Of a DNA stretch of 64,000 nucleotides, positions 44,247 to 57,439 are shown piece after piece. The position numbers and the translations under genes were made by a program. How positions within the stretch are numbered: position 1 is the stretch's first letter; every line of letters starts with the position of its first letter. The stretch is from NCBI GenBank assembly GCA_009746045.1, contig RPFO01000692.1:383285-447284 (forward strand). The letters are read 5' to 3'. Below the pieces are notes generated by a model. That model was not told the DNA's origin, did no database searches, and was given only the letters and a program-made list of their open reading frames with translations. This stretch comes from Mesostigma viride. Taxonomy: Eukaryota > Streptophyta > Mesostigmatophyceae > Mesostigmatales > Mesostigmataceae.

Positions 44247-44544
44247 CTGGGTCTGTCGGAGCAGCTTGCGCCGCCGCAGATGCGCTAGTGTGTCCCGCAT
44301 CGCCCGCGCGTGCAGATGGGGAATTCGCAGCGCCGGGCGAAGCCGATGCGGGGTTTGCAGGCGATGAGGCAGCACCGCAGGCGGGGTTGCTGCCATTTGC
44401 TCGGCTGGTGTTGCCGTCAGGCCCGCTCCCACTTCCGCTACCCGCGTGACGGGTGCGCTTGTTACTCTGTGTGGGATGAATGACATGCACGTAGCGGGCC
44501 CCAGACGGGAAATACATATTTGGAACCCAGCCCTTAAGGGTTGC
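44247..44544 (-). CDS. WWE-domain exon (second half) of the PARP-Deltex locus
   Basis: Acceptor GCAAG|GCA at 44544 and donor CCCAG|GTATGG at 44247. Encoded start: ATLKGWVPNMYFPSGARYVHVI, then HPTQSNKRTRHA. Spacing and residues fit the end of a WWE domain (Y-hydrophobic core, then Q.N..TR.R). A Ser/Ala/Gly-rich linker of about 55 residues follows. WWE domains bind (iso-)ADP-ribose and occur in both PARPs and Deltex ligases, so this is very likely the N-terminal part of the gene ending at 35483. The link is inferred from strand, order and domain logic; a connecting exon is missing. Confidence 0.55.
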
Positions 44545-44572
44545 CTTGCGAAGCCGTAGAATTCTTGACCGG

Positions 44573-44640
44573 CTTGTAGGTTGAAGGGGTGAGCATCATA
44601 AAAGGTCGCACAAGGCCACCGTGATGCTCACCCCTACAAG
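44573..44640. other. Imperfect 68-nt hairpin in intron
   Basis: CTTGTA pairs with TACAAG and GGGGTGAGCATCA (44586-44598) pairs perfectly with TGATGCTCACCCC (44622-44634), around a loop of about 23 nt. The lower stem has a 7-nt bulge on one side. It could be a small foldback element or a structured RNA. Confidence 0.45.
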
Positions 44641-45174
44641 CTTGAACAAGAATTACAAGGGCCTTTCTATATGACATCCTACCACTAGCCCCCTGATGCA
44701 AACCCTTTTTCAATCCTGCTATAGAAACCCCTGTATGAATCTAGTCAACCGACAAGAGCAGCTGCTATTGGACGCAACTCAACACATGTGAGATTGGTAC
44801 AGCTTGTAAGTGAAAGCAGCCACTGTCTCAAACGAAGCCCAAAGCAAGATGAGCCCGAGCGAGCAAGGACACAACAAGCCAACACCTTGCACATTTATCT
44901 ACGTCTATGCTTCTAAAGAATTTAGCACTTGTTAAATGAGCAACACCTAGACATACCTGGGCCTGCTTCGAGTCACTTAATGACATAGCCAAGATACAAT
45001 AACAATAAGCAAGTAGCAGTCAGTGAGGCAATCTAAAAGCAACCTTAATTCAAGTAGCCAGAGACAATGAGATATAAAGTACCCTACAAACATTAGCGAT
45101 AATAATCAGTACTAATCAGCAGAATATAGAAGCAACATCCACCTACAGATAAGCCGAGGATATCCCAGCTAAGC

Positions 45175-45305
45175 CGTAACTATAGCTTAGTATAGAACGA
45201 CAGTTTAGTATAGTACTATGGTTTCGCATAGAACCTTAGTTTAGTATAGAACTATAGTTTAGAATAGAACTATAGTTTAGAATAGAACCATAGTTTAGTA
45301 TAGAG
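45175..45305. repeat. About 21-bp tandem repeat (TATAGTTTAGTATAGAAC)
   Basis: Five to six units of AGTTTAGTATAGAACTAT-like sequence, just downstream (in transcript order) of the small WWE exon. Confidence 0.8.
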
Positions 45306-45334
45306 CGAGGATATCCAACATGGATTTGGAATAC

Positions 45335-45376
45335 CTGGGGTCCCAATTCCGCCTTGTAGGCATTTTCCACGCTGTC
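45335..45376 (-). CDS. WWE-domain exon (first recognised part), 42 nt
   Basis: Strong acceptor (TTGTTCCTTGGGTCGCAG, then exon) and donor CCCCAG|GTATTC bound 14 codons, DSVENAYKAELGPQ, phase 0 on both sides. This joins in frame to the exon at 44544. The VENAY core matches the Deltex-type WWE pattern in which a small residue and Asn-Ala-Tyr precede the second half. The exon with the paired Trp residues should lie upstream and was not found. Confidence 0.5.
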
Positions 45377-46323
45377 CTGCGACCCAAGGAACAACAGTGG
45401 GCATGAACAAGCACATAAAAGGCATTGAAACCATTCTTCCACATGAGTCCCTGGCCAACCTACCGAAATTCTTGCTGGCTTTGTATTTACATGGGTCTTC
45501 ACAGCTAGTTTAGGTTCATGCCCCCGTCACTTCTCCTTCGCACCTTCCCTTGGGTAATTTGTGCTACTCATTGAGGGGAAGGTATCTCTGTGTTTACTCC
45601 GCCTAAAATTAATTAATCATCTTAACTTCTAGTTGAAAGAGTAAAGAGGACCACCCAGTAGAACAAGATGTCTTTCACACACTGAGACGTGGAGATAGCC
45701 TGAACCACATCATCCACATGTTGTGCGAACCTGCATGACCATGATAATGCTCTCTGGAATGAGGGCCAAGATGTGCGTTGCCACATGGAAAGGGGCGCAG
45801 GAGAAGGGTGCTTTACTCTTCAAGGGAGCCTCCTCTTGTTAAGTGTCAATGCAACGCCACAACAGGGGTATCTCAGCTGAATACCAGCAGTCTTACAGGA
45901 TGGGGCTACCTATCACCTTGCGCCGTGGTAATAGGTCAGTTACATATCAGACAAAATCTCAAGGCAACGTGGAAGAAGCGCATTGCAATAGTGTACGCTG
46001 GCGCCTTCCAGAAAGATCGTCACAAACTTAATGTATCAAACTTGTGGGGTGGGTATGTGCAATCCAAAATAGCAATAAATACATTAATTAGTTTACAAGT
46101 AAACTGCGTCATCTGAGCATAAATCCTCAGTGATATAGAGGCGATCAAGTATAGTGATATACAGACCAAGAACTCAGATTTCTTGCAACTTCATCTGTTC
46201 CCTGAGATATCCTCATCAACAATCTGCATCTCTCAGTGGGCGCTCTATACAGCAAACCGGTAATGGCTACAGTTAAGTAATCATTACGTCAACGAAACGA
46301 AAAAGAAGCGTGCATGAGCTCAC
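45377..46323 (-). other. Unresolved intron of the PARP-Deltex locus
   Basis: No Trp-rich exon that would complete the WWE domain was found. Only short frames without motifs. Confidence 0.3.
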
Positions 46324-46422
46324 CATGAAATCCTGTTCCTGGAAGGCTTTAGACAGCAGGGCCTTGTATTTGTCCGCGCCAACTGCGGCTTTGACCTGCG
46401 ACCAATCAAGGCCTCCATTGGT
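46324..46422 (-). CDS. Candidate exon, function unknown
   Basis: Donor TTCATG|GTGAGC at 46324 is strong; acceptor CATGCAG at 46423 is plausible. It encodes 33 residues including LDWSQVKAAVGADKYKALL, amphipathic and helical in character. No domain recognised. Probably an upstream exon of the PARP-Deltex locus, based only on strand and order. Confidence 0.35.
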
Positions 46423-47109
46423 CTGCATGTGCTCGATCAGGGCCGGCCGATTCACATGCACAAACACGAGCCATTTTGTTAGCCATTCCTTGCAAGATGG
46501 TGGGCGCACCACTCTCCAAAGAATCGATGAATGTATGAAAATGCTCCCCAGAGTGCAATGATTCTGGACAGAGAAGGTCGAGGAAATATGCGTCCAATGC
46601 ATGATGTAGCATAAAACTTTGAAGATAGACTTGAAGCCCTAGTAATCTCGCCTCGAAGCAGTGGAAACTTCATCTTGTAAACCTCACAGCATGCCCTAAG
46701 ATGACTCAAGTAGCAGCGAACGTCCTTCGCTAGACTTGAATTCCGCCTCAATGACTTCATTCATCATTGCATCTGCATAGCTCCTGGAACCCTGTAGCAA
46801 ACGTACCCAACCTAGACCTTGCAGGAGCATGAAAAGCAAAACGCACTTTCGATTTCCACAAGGCAATATATCGCCGCATATGAATATTCTTAATCTCAAA
46901 CCATGTAAGCTACGCCTGCACAGCTAGCTAACTGCTAGTGGGCATCTCTCACAGTGTGCTGCCTGCCAGTCCCTGCCCATCCTGCCTGCATGGGTTCCTA
47001 GGTCATGTAGATACGTGTTGAGCGACAAGGAAAAGAGAGCAAGGGAATCAATTAAAGCAAGCACGCAGAGCCACGCATGCAGACGTGAACATCACATGGT
47101 CCCAGCCCC

Positions 47110-47292
47110 ATGCTTTCCCACTATAGAGACATTCCCCACTACAGAGACATCCCACACTATAGAGACATCCCCCACTACAGAGACATCCCCCACTACAGAG
47201 ACATCCCCCACTATAGAGACATCCCCCACTACAGAGACATCCCCCACTATAGAGACATCCCCCACTGTAGGGACATCCCCCACTTTAGAGAC
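47110..47292. repeat. 18-bp tandem repeat (AGAGACATCCCCCACTAC), about ten copies
   Basis: Nearly perfect 18-bp units. They have no spacers, so this is a minisatellite and not a CRISPR array. The Glu-Thr-Ser-Pro-Thr-Thr reading frame is an artefact. Confidence 0.9.
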
Positions 47293-47434
47293 ATTTAATA
47301 CAGTTGTTGTTTAAGAGCCACTCTTACTTATTCATGAGCCTTTCAGATTCACGATTCCATATATTTAATGCCGCTTTAGTTTTAAATGTTATCATCCCTG
47401 ATGGAGATACTCTGTTGCTCTGTTGCTCGCCCAC

Positions 47435-47744
47435 CTGGTGTGCTGCCGCCGCTGCCAAGCCTTCTTCCAAAGCCGATTTCACATCCTGCGAAAAATGTTC
47501 TCCTGCGAAGAGTGGCAGTTGCAGGGCCACGACTCGCTGTAACGTGGCGTTCTCGGCTAGGTCGTCCATCCATTCCGCGCTTGAGGCAAACATGGCACGT
47601 ATGTACTTGTCTTGCGAAGTAAAAGATGTGTTTTTAGATAGGGACAACCAATAAACTTCTGGGCACTGTCGCAGCAGCTGAATTTGTACTACTACTAGCC
47701 TGCGCTGCGTGTGGCGGTGGATGGCCCAAAGCTTGTCGGCGACC
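47435..47744 (-). CDS. Candidate exon, function unknown
   Basis: Acceptor CTCTCACAG at 47745 and donor CACCAG|GTGGGC at 47435 bound 103 open codons, including VADKLWAIHRHTQRRLVVV and AMFASSAEWMDDLAENATLQ. Composition and codon use look genuinely coding and helix-rich. No domain recognised. Same strand as, and upstream of, the PARP-Deltex exons. Confidence 0.45.
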
Positions 47745-48120
47745 CTGTGAGAGCCACGAAATTGCCAGTCAACATAGCAAGTAGTCATGATGCACGATGA
47801 TGTCATGAATATCTTGTTTGTACATTAAGAAAAATATGACGGTGACACTGTGCAACTCGCGGCACTGGTTGCTTGCAAAGAATGTCGTCATCATCAATCT
47901 ACATCAGTCCCCATTCTTTGCCCACAATATTTGCTAACAGTTGGGGTCAACTGCTGCTGCCTCACAAACAGATGCACATAGCCCCCAGCTCATGCAGAGT
48001 GCTTACAGGGCCCACAGTTCATGCAGAGTGCTTACTCCACCTTCCCCCAGGTGACAGGACCCCAACTTCCTGACATCTGTCTCACGCCACGTTAGACAAG
48101 AGAGTAAGGCCCTTTCTGAC

Positions 48121-48242
48121 CTTAGGCAAGTTGCTCACAATGTCCTCCCAAGCAAGAGCTGAAAAAGGCCAAAGCCAATGCAGGCCACGGTCGTACGTGC
48201 TGAACTCGTGCTTTCCATGCGATGGGGCAGCGAGCTGATACG
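48121..48242 (-). CDS. Candidate exon, function unknown
   Basis: Acceptor TGTTTATTTGTAG and donor CCTAAG|GTCAGA bound 40 codons including STYDRGLHWLWPFSALAWED, rich in Trp and aromatics. Splice signals are good. Phases do not join directly to the next candidate exon (47744), so another small exon would be needed between them. Confidence 0.4.
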
Positions 48243-49300
48243 CTACAAATAAACATGCTAATAGTATCTGTCGCATGGCACCAGAGGAGCGAGAGGAAGG
48301 GGTCACTCCTGGCGTAGCAGAAGGCAGCGAAGGATAGGGCAGTGGCAGCCATATGATGGGGGACTAAGCTGACACCACGACAAGCATGACTGGGAGGGGC
48401 CACAGGTTCTCCGTGGTCTGTTATACAAGCACCATCAGTCCCATAATTCTCTCATATTCTGCACCAAGGCAAGACAGTTGTGCCAAGAGGGGTGCAATGA
48501 GCTGCCATCGGTTGCCATGTATGACTGGGAGGGGCCGGTTGCCTAGTTCCCAGAACTCCCATTGCGGTAGTGTCCGATATTAGTTGTTAGTGGGAGTGCA
48601 GAGGGCGGCACCCAGATAGATATGGTAGTGCCCTATTACCAGATAGATAGGGCGATACCCTTCCTGTTGTTGTCGCCAGCCTTTGACTAAGACACTTGCC
48701 TTATCAATATTCTTTAGTGTTTCCCCTACCTGCAACTTGGGGTTAGTAGCCAGGGAAAACACTAGAATTCGAATCCGCCTCTACACTGCTGCAGGGGCGT
48801 GACGAGCGTAAGAGTTACGAGATGAGTTACGAGATACGAGCATTCCTCAAGATATCAATGGACGGGTCACTGCAAAAGTGCGCACTACTGAATAGAGAGG
48901 TCCAACAGCAATGAAAGGGAATAGAGAGGTCCAACAGCAATGAAAGGGAAGGTTGAGCAATGCCAGGATTAAGAAAAAGGGAAGGTTGAGGTGGGGACCT
49001 GGGGAGTGATCCAGCAAATGGCCTGGGAACTGCATAGGGATACTCCCCATCTCTTTCCTAGTCTTTCTTCTGATCACTTCCACAAGGCATCGCAACATAT
49101 TACGTACCGAGATGAGGTTCTGAAAAACAGGGACCAGAAGCCTGACGATAGAGCGCCAGGGGTCGACAGATAGGGATCCCGCTTGCTGCAGGGCATTTCA
49201 ACGAGGCACCGTGTGGAGAACAACCACGCTTCCTAGATGAAGGCAAATTACAAAGTTCAAGCTGAAAAAAACACAATGTGTGTGTGATAGTAAGCGGGTG
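48243..49300. other. Spacer or intron without recognised exons
   Basis: Includes a direct repeat of GAATAGAGAGGTCCAACAGCAATGAAAGG near 48890-48950. Nothing else is supported. Confidence 0.3.
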
Positions 49301-49303
49301 CAT

Positions 49304-49652
49304 TGGGGTGGGTGGGTGGGTGGGTGGGCAGACAGGTGGCCGGGCGGGCCAATGGGTGGGTGGGTGGGTGGGTGGGTGGGTGGGTGGGTGGGTGGGTGGG
49401 TGGGTGGGTGGGTGGGTGGGTGGGTGGGTGGGTGGGTGGGTGGGTGGGTGGGTGGGTGGGTGGGTGGGTGGGTGGGTGGGTGGGTGGGTGGGTGGGTGGG
49501 TGGGTGGGTGGGTGGGTGGGTGGGTGGGTGGGTGGGTGGGTGAGTGGGTGGGTGGGTGGGTGGGTGGGTGGGTGGGTGGGTGGGTGGGTGGGTGAGTGGG
49601 TGGGTGGGTGGGTGGGTTGGTGGGTGGGTGGGGTGGGTGGGTGGGGGTGGGT

Positions 49653-49683
<31 letters not shown>
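49304..49683. repeat. (TGGG)n tetranucleotide array ending in poly-G
   Basis: About 340 bp of GGGT/TGGG units with few interruptions (49350-49650), then about 27 consecutive G. On the minus strand, the sense strand of the adjacent candidate exons, it is C-rich like the histidine-kinase introns. G-tract density would favour G-quadruplexes on the plus strand. Confidence 0.95.
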
Positions 49684-49684
<1 letters not shown>

Positions 49685-49714
49685 TTAGGGCACGAGCGTG
49701 GGGCAAAAGGCAAC

Positions 49715-49847
49715 CTTGGGCGAATCCATCTGAGCCGTAGCATTCACAAGAATTTGGAGACTACAAACTGTTGCATCTACCAGAGTTGACAAAGCACGGA
49801 TCCGCGAGTCCACTGTGCATACTTTGCTGGAAGCCAGCTGTGAGGAC
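49715..49847 (-). CDS. Candidate exon, function unknown
   Basis: Acceptor ATTAGCAG at 49848 and donor CCCAAG|GTTGCC at 49715 bound 44 codons with heptad-like hydrophobics (TVDSRIRALSTLVDATVCSL). Possibly a 5' exon of the PARP-Deltex locus. No domain recognised and phases are untested. Confidence 0.25.
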
Positions 49848-49849
49848 CT

Positions 49850-50764
49850 GCTAATTCGTAACGAGCAACGACACCCTCGCATATGTTACCTTACCAACTG
49901 CGAGAATTTGGCGTCAGGCAGAACTGGCAGCTATACGCTCCGTAGGCAGACGATGCATCTTAGTAGCCAACTGCAAGGCGACCTCGTGACGTCAATCACA
50001 GCGTGGAATCTACCGTCAAAAGCTAATCCAAGAGAAAGCTGCCTTTGTCTTCCAAGTGAGCACAGCACAGATGCCCAGCAATTAAACCCCTGTGACTAAG
50101 CCACTGCTGAGTGCTGACCTTATAGCGAGCGCGGCAGGCTAATTCCGGACAAAGCAGCAAGCAGCCAGCTGTCAAGTTAAGCTCGCGAAAGAAAGGTTCG
50201 TGAATAGTTGAATTGCTCAGCTTGCGGGAAAACGAGCCTGCCGCTAGAGATTATAAAAAAGATGCTAACTTCAATAACAAGGACTAGTACTTGATTACCT
50301 ACATAACTACGCTAGCTAGCCCCCTGCTTGCCAGCAAAAGAACGTTAATTGCATTATCCACGGATTGCGTCGGGTCCTGGAAGCTCTTAATCGGGCCAGG
50401 ATGACGAGAACTTATGTGCGGGGGGGAACTACTACTGTCGTAGCTTCCGGCCCTCGGCCAATATAGAATTCTCTGCTGCTCGTCGCGGCGTGGGAACCAA
50501 CAACAACAACAACTGTCGTAGCTTCACACAGCCAGCTTGGCATATCGTGTGGTGATTGTGAATGGGTTATGGGCCTTCCTGTTCCAATTGACCGCAGCTC
50601 CTACTAAAGACCATCATCCATAGTCGAAACTTTATCCCTACATGTAAAAACCATCGGGCGTTGTTATTGCCACGTGTCACGCTGACATGCCGAAATGTGG
50701 CCACGCTGTTTGGCCTGTCGTTGTCGTTGTTGTTGATCCACGCCGCAATCAGCAGGTTGTTAAT
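49850..50764. other. Spacer without recognised genes
   Basis: Only short open frames and a short AAC repeat near 50495. Nothing is supported. Confidence 0.3.
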
Positions 50765-51770
<1,006 letters not shown>

Positions 51771-52139
51771 TAATTAGTTGTATCCCAACGCCGCACAGTG
51801 CTGTAACCGCAGGATATCCCACGCCGCACATCGGCACATGGGCAGCGGAGTCTACTGTATGGTGCCCATTGCCCAAGCCCCAATTAGTGCTGCTGCAGCC
51901 TGCATTTATGGGCGCGCCAGACAGCGCGGCGGGCCGAGTGCCGTCTGGAAAAATCAAAATTTTGCGCAGCGCGCCCGTTCGGGTCTCCAGCGAAATGTAC
52001 GGTTAGAGTACGGTAACATCCCGCAAAATAGCTGGCCGAGTCCTGGCCGACTTTCAACTTCGGTGCCAATGTGCTGTCCGCGCCAAATTTGGATGTGTCA
52101 AAAATAGGTTCTGAAACGGTGGCTGGGCAGTGCCGGTAA

Positions 52140-53690
<1,551 letters not shown>

Positions 53691-54117
53691 AAGACCACCC
53701 AATCGTCAGTGAAGTGATGATGTAATATTTTAATGGCTAGTTTGAAGGCCTTATCATTTATTGAATGAAAATTATGACATCAAACTCAGAATCAAATCAT
53801 GTCACAATGACTCCAATACTGATGCAATTTAAGGTCAAGTATGTTATTGATGTCATTGTGTGGTCATTTCTGCGAATGAAGTTAGACAACTATGCCTTGA
53901 TGGCGGTCTCATATTGTGTTAAGTTTGACAACTACTGGACGCATGGCAATAACCTGTACGCGCTAACGCAGTGTTGTCTTATAGGAAAGGTGAGAAGTTG
54001 GCATCTAGTGAAGTCTCACTAAATGTAAAGTTTCTCACTTCATAAAGTTTCTGAAAAACTGGCACCAATCTCATGTCGTGTTTAAGGGTTGTAGTTTGGG
54101 ATGCCTTCTAACCAGGA
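53691..54117 (+). terminator. Alpha-tubulin 3' flank with TGTAA motif
   Basis: TGTAA lies near 53721 (GATGATGTAATATTT), about 30 nt after the stop codon. This matches the green-algal poly(A) signal. The rest of the interval is A/T-rich with no recognised gene. Confidence 0.5.
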
Positions 54118-54190
54118 TATCAAGGAGACAACAAGCGAAGGCCAGAAAGTGGGAGAATCTGGACCATGGTAGCTCCAGCCGGCCGTTTAA
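54118..54190 (+). mobile_element. Truncated copy of repeat family R188
   Basis: Matches the first about 70 bp of the element at 24522 (TCAAGGAGACAACAAGCGAAGGCC...). Confidence 0.6.
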
Positions 54191-54329
54191 TGGTAGTGGG
54201 GAGGATATGCAACACATATCCCTGAAAAGGGGCATATGGTTTTCAATACATTCTAGGCGATAACCTGCAGGTGGTTGGTGTAAACTGCCTACTAGGGGTG
54301 CACAGCTGAGGTGCACATGCACCACCATT

Positions 54330-54446
54330 AATTAATTAATTAATTAGGAACATAACTCCATTGGGAGTGCATGTAGCACATATCCCTGAGAAGGGGCATA
54401 TGGATTTTAATACATTCTGGGCTACTTCCTGCAAGGGTGGGAATAT
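54330..54446 (-). mobile_element. 5'-truncated SINE1 copy
   Basis: TAAT tail at 54329-54346, hairpin ACTCC-CAAT-GGAGT (54355-54368), then the SINE1 3' body in minus orientation. A more diverged piece precedes it at about 54195-54300. Confidence 0.65.
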
Positions 54447-54448
54447 AC

Positions 54449-54675
54449 GTTTTTCCCGTCTTTGTTCTTATCGTGTCGATTTCATCACGACTCTTGTTGA
54501 ACTCTTGCATCGTTTATTGGTCAAAGACTATGGCCGAGACATTATGCTCCGTCAAGTCCGGTGTTTTTTGCAACGTCACCCACATCTGTTCGGTGCTGCC
54601 CCTTGGCACAAGCTCTACAAACAGGTCGTGGACCGGCTGGATCGCATAGTATCTCCGCACATCTGAACCCTGGAG
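54449..54675 (-). repeat. About 227-bp duplicated segment with an open frame
   Basis: More than 90 percent similar by eye to 61385-61613 in the opposite orientation. Both strands are open. On the minus strand it reads GSDVRRYYAIQPVHDLFVEL... to ...VFDQ and a stop. In both copies the similarity begins at CAG|GGTTCAGATGTG with unrelated sequence upstream, so the border looks like a 3' splice site. Product unknown. Confidence 0.5.
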
Positions 54676-54872
54676 CTCAGAACTTTTGCGTCTGAGCCCC
54701 AAATGCAGTCAGATCACTTGCAACCGATGCGTCTTTTCTAGGCGCATCTGCTGCTAGCATCGGTTACAGCTGTAACGCAGTATTGTGACCAGCCTGCAGC
54801 AATTACGCAAAGCACCACGGCGTCTCTCTAAGACGCACGCTGATATAATTTTCCGAACCTATTACGCAATAT

Positions 54873-56208
54873 ATGGCGAGCAAAAGCCTGTCGACGCAAC
54901 GCAGTTTGGCGGATGCGCTCGCCTTTGACAATGCGGCAGCTGAGGCTGCCGCTTCGCCAGATCCGGCAGGCAGCGGTGACACCAGTCGTGCACTGGTGGT
55001 CACCCAGCAACCTCCCGGCCTCAATGCCTCGCCATCGGCATCGCCCGACCCTAAACGCGCCCGCTCAGCCGACAAACCAGGAGGGTCCTCACGCCCCTCG
55101 GAACCGCGTTTTCGGCTCAGACCTTTCGAGGTCGATGATCACGACTGGACCAACATGTCTCCGTCCGCTGCTCTGGACTGCATCTTCTTTGGAGACTACG
55201 CCTCGCTTTACGACTTGTGCATCCATCTCCACGCCACCGGACGCCTCCTCGTCACCGACGGCCGTCGCTGGCACAACGTCAGCATGGTTTTCGGCTCCCC
55301 CCGCCCCACTCTCCAGCGTGCCATCCTCAACTCCCTTCTCCAGCGCTCTGACGGCGAGATCTGGGCTCCATCCATCTCCGCCCCCACCCTCCGTTCCATC
55401 CTCACGGAAGCCTTTCAGGAGCACGTGACCCCCCTTGCTGCTGACGTCGCAGCAATGGGTGGCCCGCTGGCTGCTGAACTTCCTCACCTCACCGCCACCT
55501 CCACTGCCATTTCCGCCTCCACTGCCGACATCAAAGCCCAGCTCCTCGACCTCGACCAACGCCTTCAAGCCACCGCCAACGCCCTTGAGAGCTTGCATGA
55601 CACCGCCGGCCTCACCGCGCAGGCGGTGAAGGACATCGCCGCCCAGCCGGCGCCTGCTGGCCCGGCCGGCGATGCTCCCTCCACCTGGGCGGACTTGCTT
55701 AAGCAGCACACCACCTCCACCACCTCCACCATCTCGGCACAACTCAAGCAACAAGCCCTCGACCTTCGCGAGGAAGCCGACATCGCCCGGCGCAGCCACA
55801 ATGTCATCGTCAAGCACTTCGACCAGCCGGCAGGTGAGACCTCCACGAGCCTTCTTGAGGCATTTAAGCGCGCCATTTTTGCCCCCATGTTACCGCACTG
55901 ATGAGCTGGACATGTCGGCTGTCCGCCTCCCCCGCGCGCGGGGGAAGGCTGGCCCGGCACCCGTGCTCCTCACCTTTAAGTACATGGCGGACAAGCTGGC
56001 GTTCCTTAAATGCCGCAAGAAGCTCTCGGAGACTGGCTTCACGCTGGACGACGACTTGACCCTGGCCCAGCAACAGCGGCGACGCGAGCTATGGCCGACC
56101 TACCTTCAGCTCCGGCAGAGCGCAAGGGGGAAGCCGGTATACTGGAGGGGGGCGGTCATCCACGTTGACCACAAGCTCTGGCAGCCCCCTCCTGCCACCT
56201 CAGACTAG
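54873..56208 (+). pseudogene. L1-like LINE ORF1 protein, one frameshift
   Basis: Starts MASKSLSTQRSLADALAFDN; open to 55901, then continues in another frame from about 55890 to the stop at 56208. Layout: disordered N-terminus with SPDPKRARSADK (NLS-like), a conserved middle (DHDWTNMSPSAALDCIFFGD), an Ala/Thr-rich coiled region, a RADxARRSH helix, and the ORF1 C-terminal domain (FTLDDDLTLAQ, RRELWPTYLQLRQSARG, RGAVIHVDH). By analogy with L1, ORF1p coats the element RNA. The second copy at 33000-34355 lacks this frameshift but has others. Confidence 0.8.
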
Positions 56209-56218
56209 GAATATATAT

Positions 56219-56795
56219 TATAAAAATATAATTACTTACAGCAGAGTGAAATCACTCAAACCAAAGCAAACGCCCAGCTATAAACCTATATATGTTAAAA
56301 ATATAATTACTTACAGCAGAGTGAAATCACTCAAACCAAAGCAAACGCCCAGCTATAAACCTATGTACAGAGCCATGTCAAAGCGCTATACGACGATAAG
56401 ACCAATGGAAACGCCTAACGGGAGGAACCTAATAGCCCTGCTGCACCGCAAAATCAGCCCGCGTACGGCGGAGCATGATGTCAGCCATGGCCCGAGTCAG
56501 CGCCACCGACAAGAGCTGACGCCAATATGACGTCCAGGTCCGCGCCGACCATGGGGCCCGCTGGCCCTCCAGGTCCAGCCGGTCCTCCCGGAGCCGGCAA
56601 CACTCCTTGAAGAAGGCGGAGGTCAGGGGCCCCATGGCCCCAAACTCCTCCAGGACAAAGGGCACCACACGATGGTGCCCGACGTCGCCGTAGGCCAGGA
56701 GCTTGGCCCGCTCCGCCCGGTCCGCCGTGTAACCTGCCGTGAGGGAGGCCCCAGCCACGTGGCTAAGAGCCAAGGGCCGCGCCACCGAAACGTCA
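56219..56795 (-). mobile_element. Nested LINE-B 3' end with exact 15-bp target-site duplication
   Basis: Inserted in reverse orientation into the LINE-B copy. The target site ACTAGGAATATATAT is present at 56204-56218 and again at 56796-56810, identical at all 15 positions. The insert encodes the ORF2 C-terminus (VSVARPLALSHVAGASLTAG, then ...LRRTRADFAVQQGY and stop) and carries two tandem copies (about 78-bp period, 56225-56372) of the 3' tail with the GAGTG-ATTT-CACTC hairpin. Confidence 0.85.
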
Positions 56796-56865
56796 ACTAG
56801 GAATATATATACCAGATATTTGTATTTGCACACTGTCCTCCTGACGGTGGTGCTCGCCATGATTC

Positions 56866-57357
56866 GGTCGGTTTTCCCCCACGCGAACATCCGGTCCGAG
56901 GATGCGGATGGCGCTGCCTTCTATTCCCCCAACCACCGGCCTGACATCGTGGTGCTGGACTTTGAGGGGGGTGGCCGGCATCTGCTTATTGACGTTTCGG
57001 TGGCGCGGCCCTTGGCTCTTAGCCACGTGGCTGGGGCCTCCCTCACGGCAGGTTACACGGCGGACCGGGCGGAGCGGGCCTTGAGCTCCTGGCCTACGGC
57101 GACGTCGGGCACCATCGTGTGGTGCCCTTTGTCCTGGAGGAGTTTGGGGCCATGGGGCCCCTGACCTCCGCCTTCTTCAAGGAGTGTTGCCGGCTCCGGG
57201 AGGACCGGCTGGACCTGGAGGGCCAGCGGGCCCCATGGTCGGCGCGGACCTGGAGGTCATATTGGCGTCAGCGCTTGTCGGTGGCGCTGACTCGGGCCAT
57301 GGCTGACATCATGCTCCGCCGTACGCGGGCTGATTTTGCGGTGCAGCAGGGCTATTA
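56866..57357 (+). pseudogene. LINE-B ORF2 C-terminal region
   Basis: Reads MIRSVFPHANIRS..., then NHRPDIVVLD and RHLLIDVSVARPL, followed after one frameshift near 57085 by VPFVLEEFGAMGPLTSAFFK to LRRTRADFAVQQGY and the stop. The RPD...LIDVSV pattern is reminiscent of a PD-(D/E)XK nuclease-like fold, but that is only a pattern match. A near-identical copy sits in the nested insert. Confidence 0.65.
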
Positions 57358-57439
57358 GGTTCCTCCCGTTAGGCGTTTCCATTGGTCTTATCGTAGTATA
57401 GAGCTTTGACATCCATGGCTCTGTATATAGGTTTATAAT

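Noticed and set aside
47110-47292. CRISPR-like repeat array
   Set aside because: 18-bp units in direct contact with no spacers, in a eukaryotic genome: a minisatellite.
49198-49743. Gly-Trp-Val-Gly or Pro-Thr-His-Pro repeat proteins
   Set aside because: Frames of the (TGGG)n array only.
55089-55817. 242-codon Gly-rich open frame on the minus strand within ORF1
   Set aside because: It mirrors the LINE ORF1 coding frame and has no independent motif.
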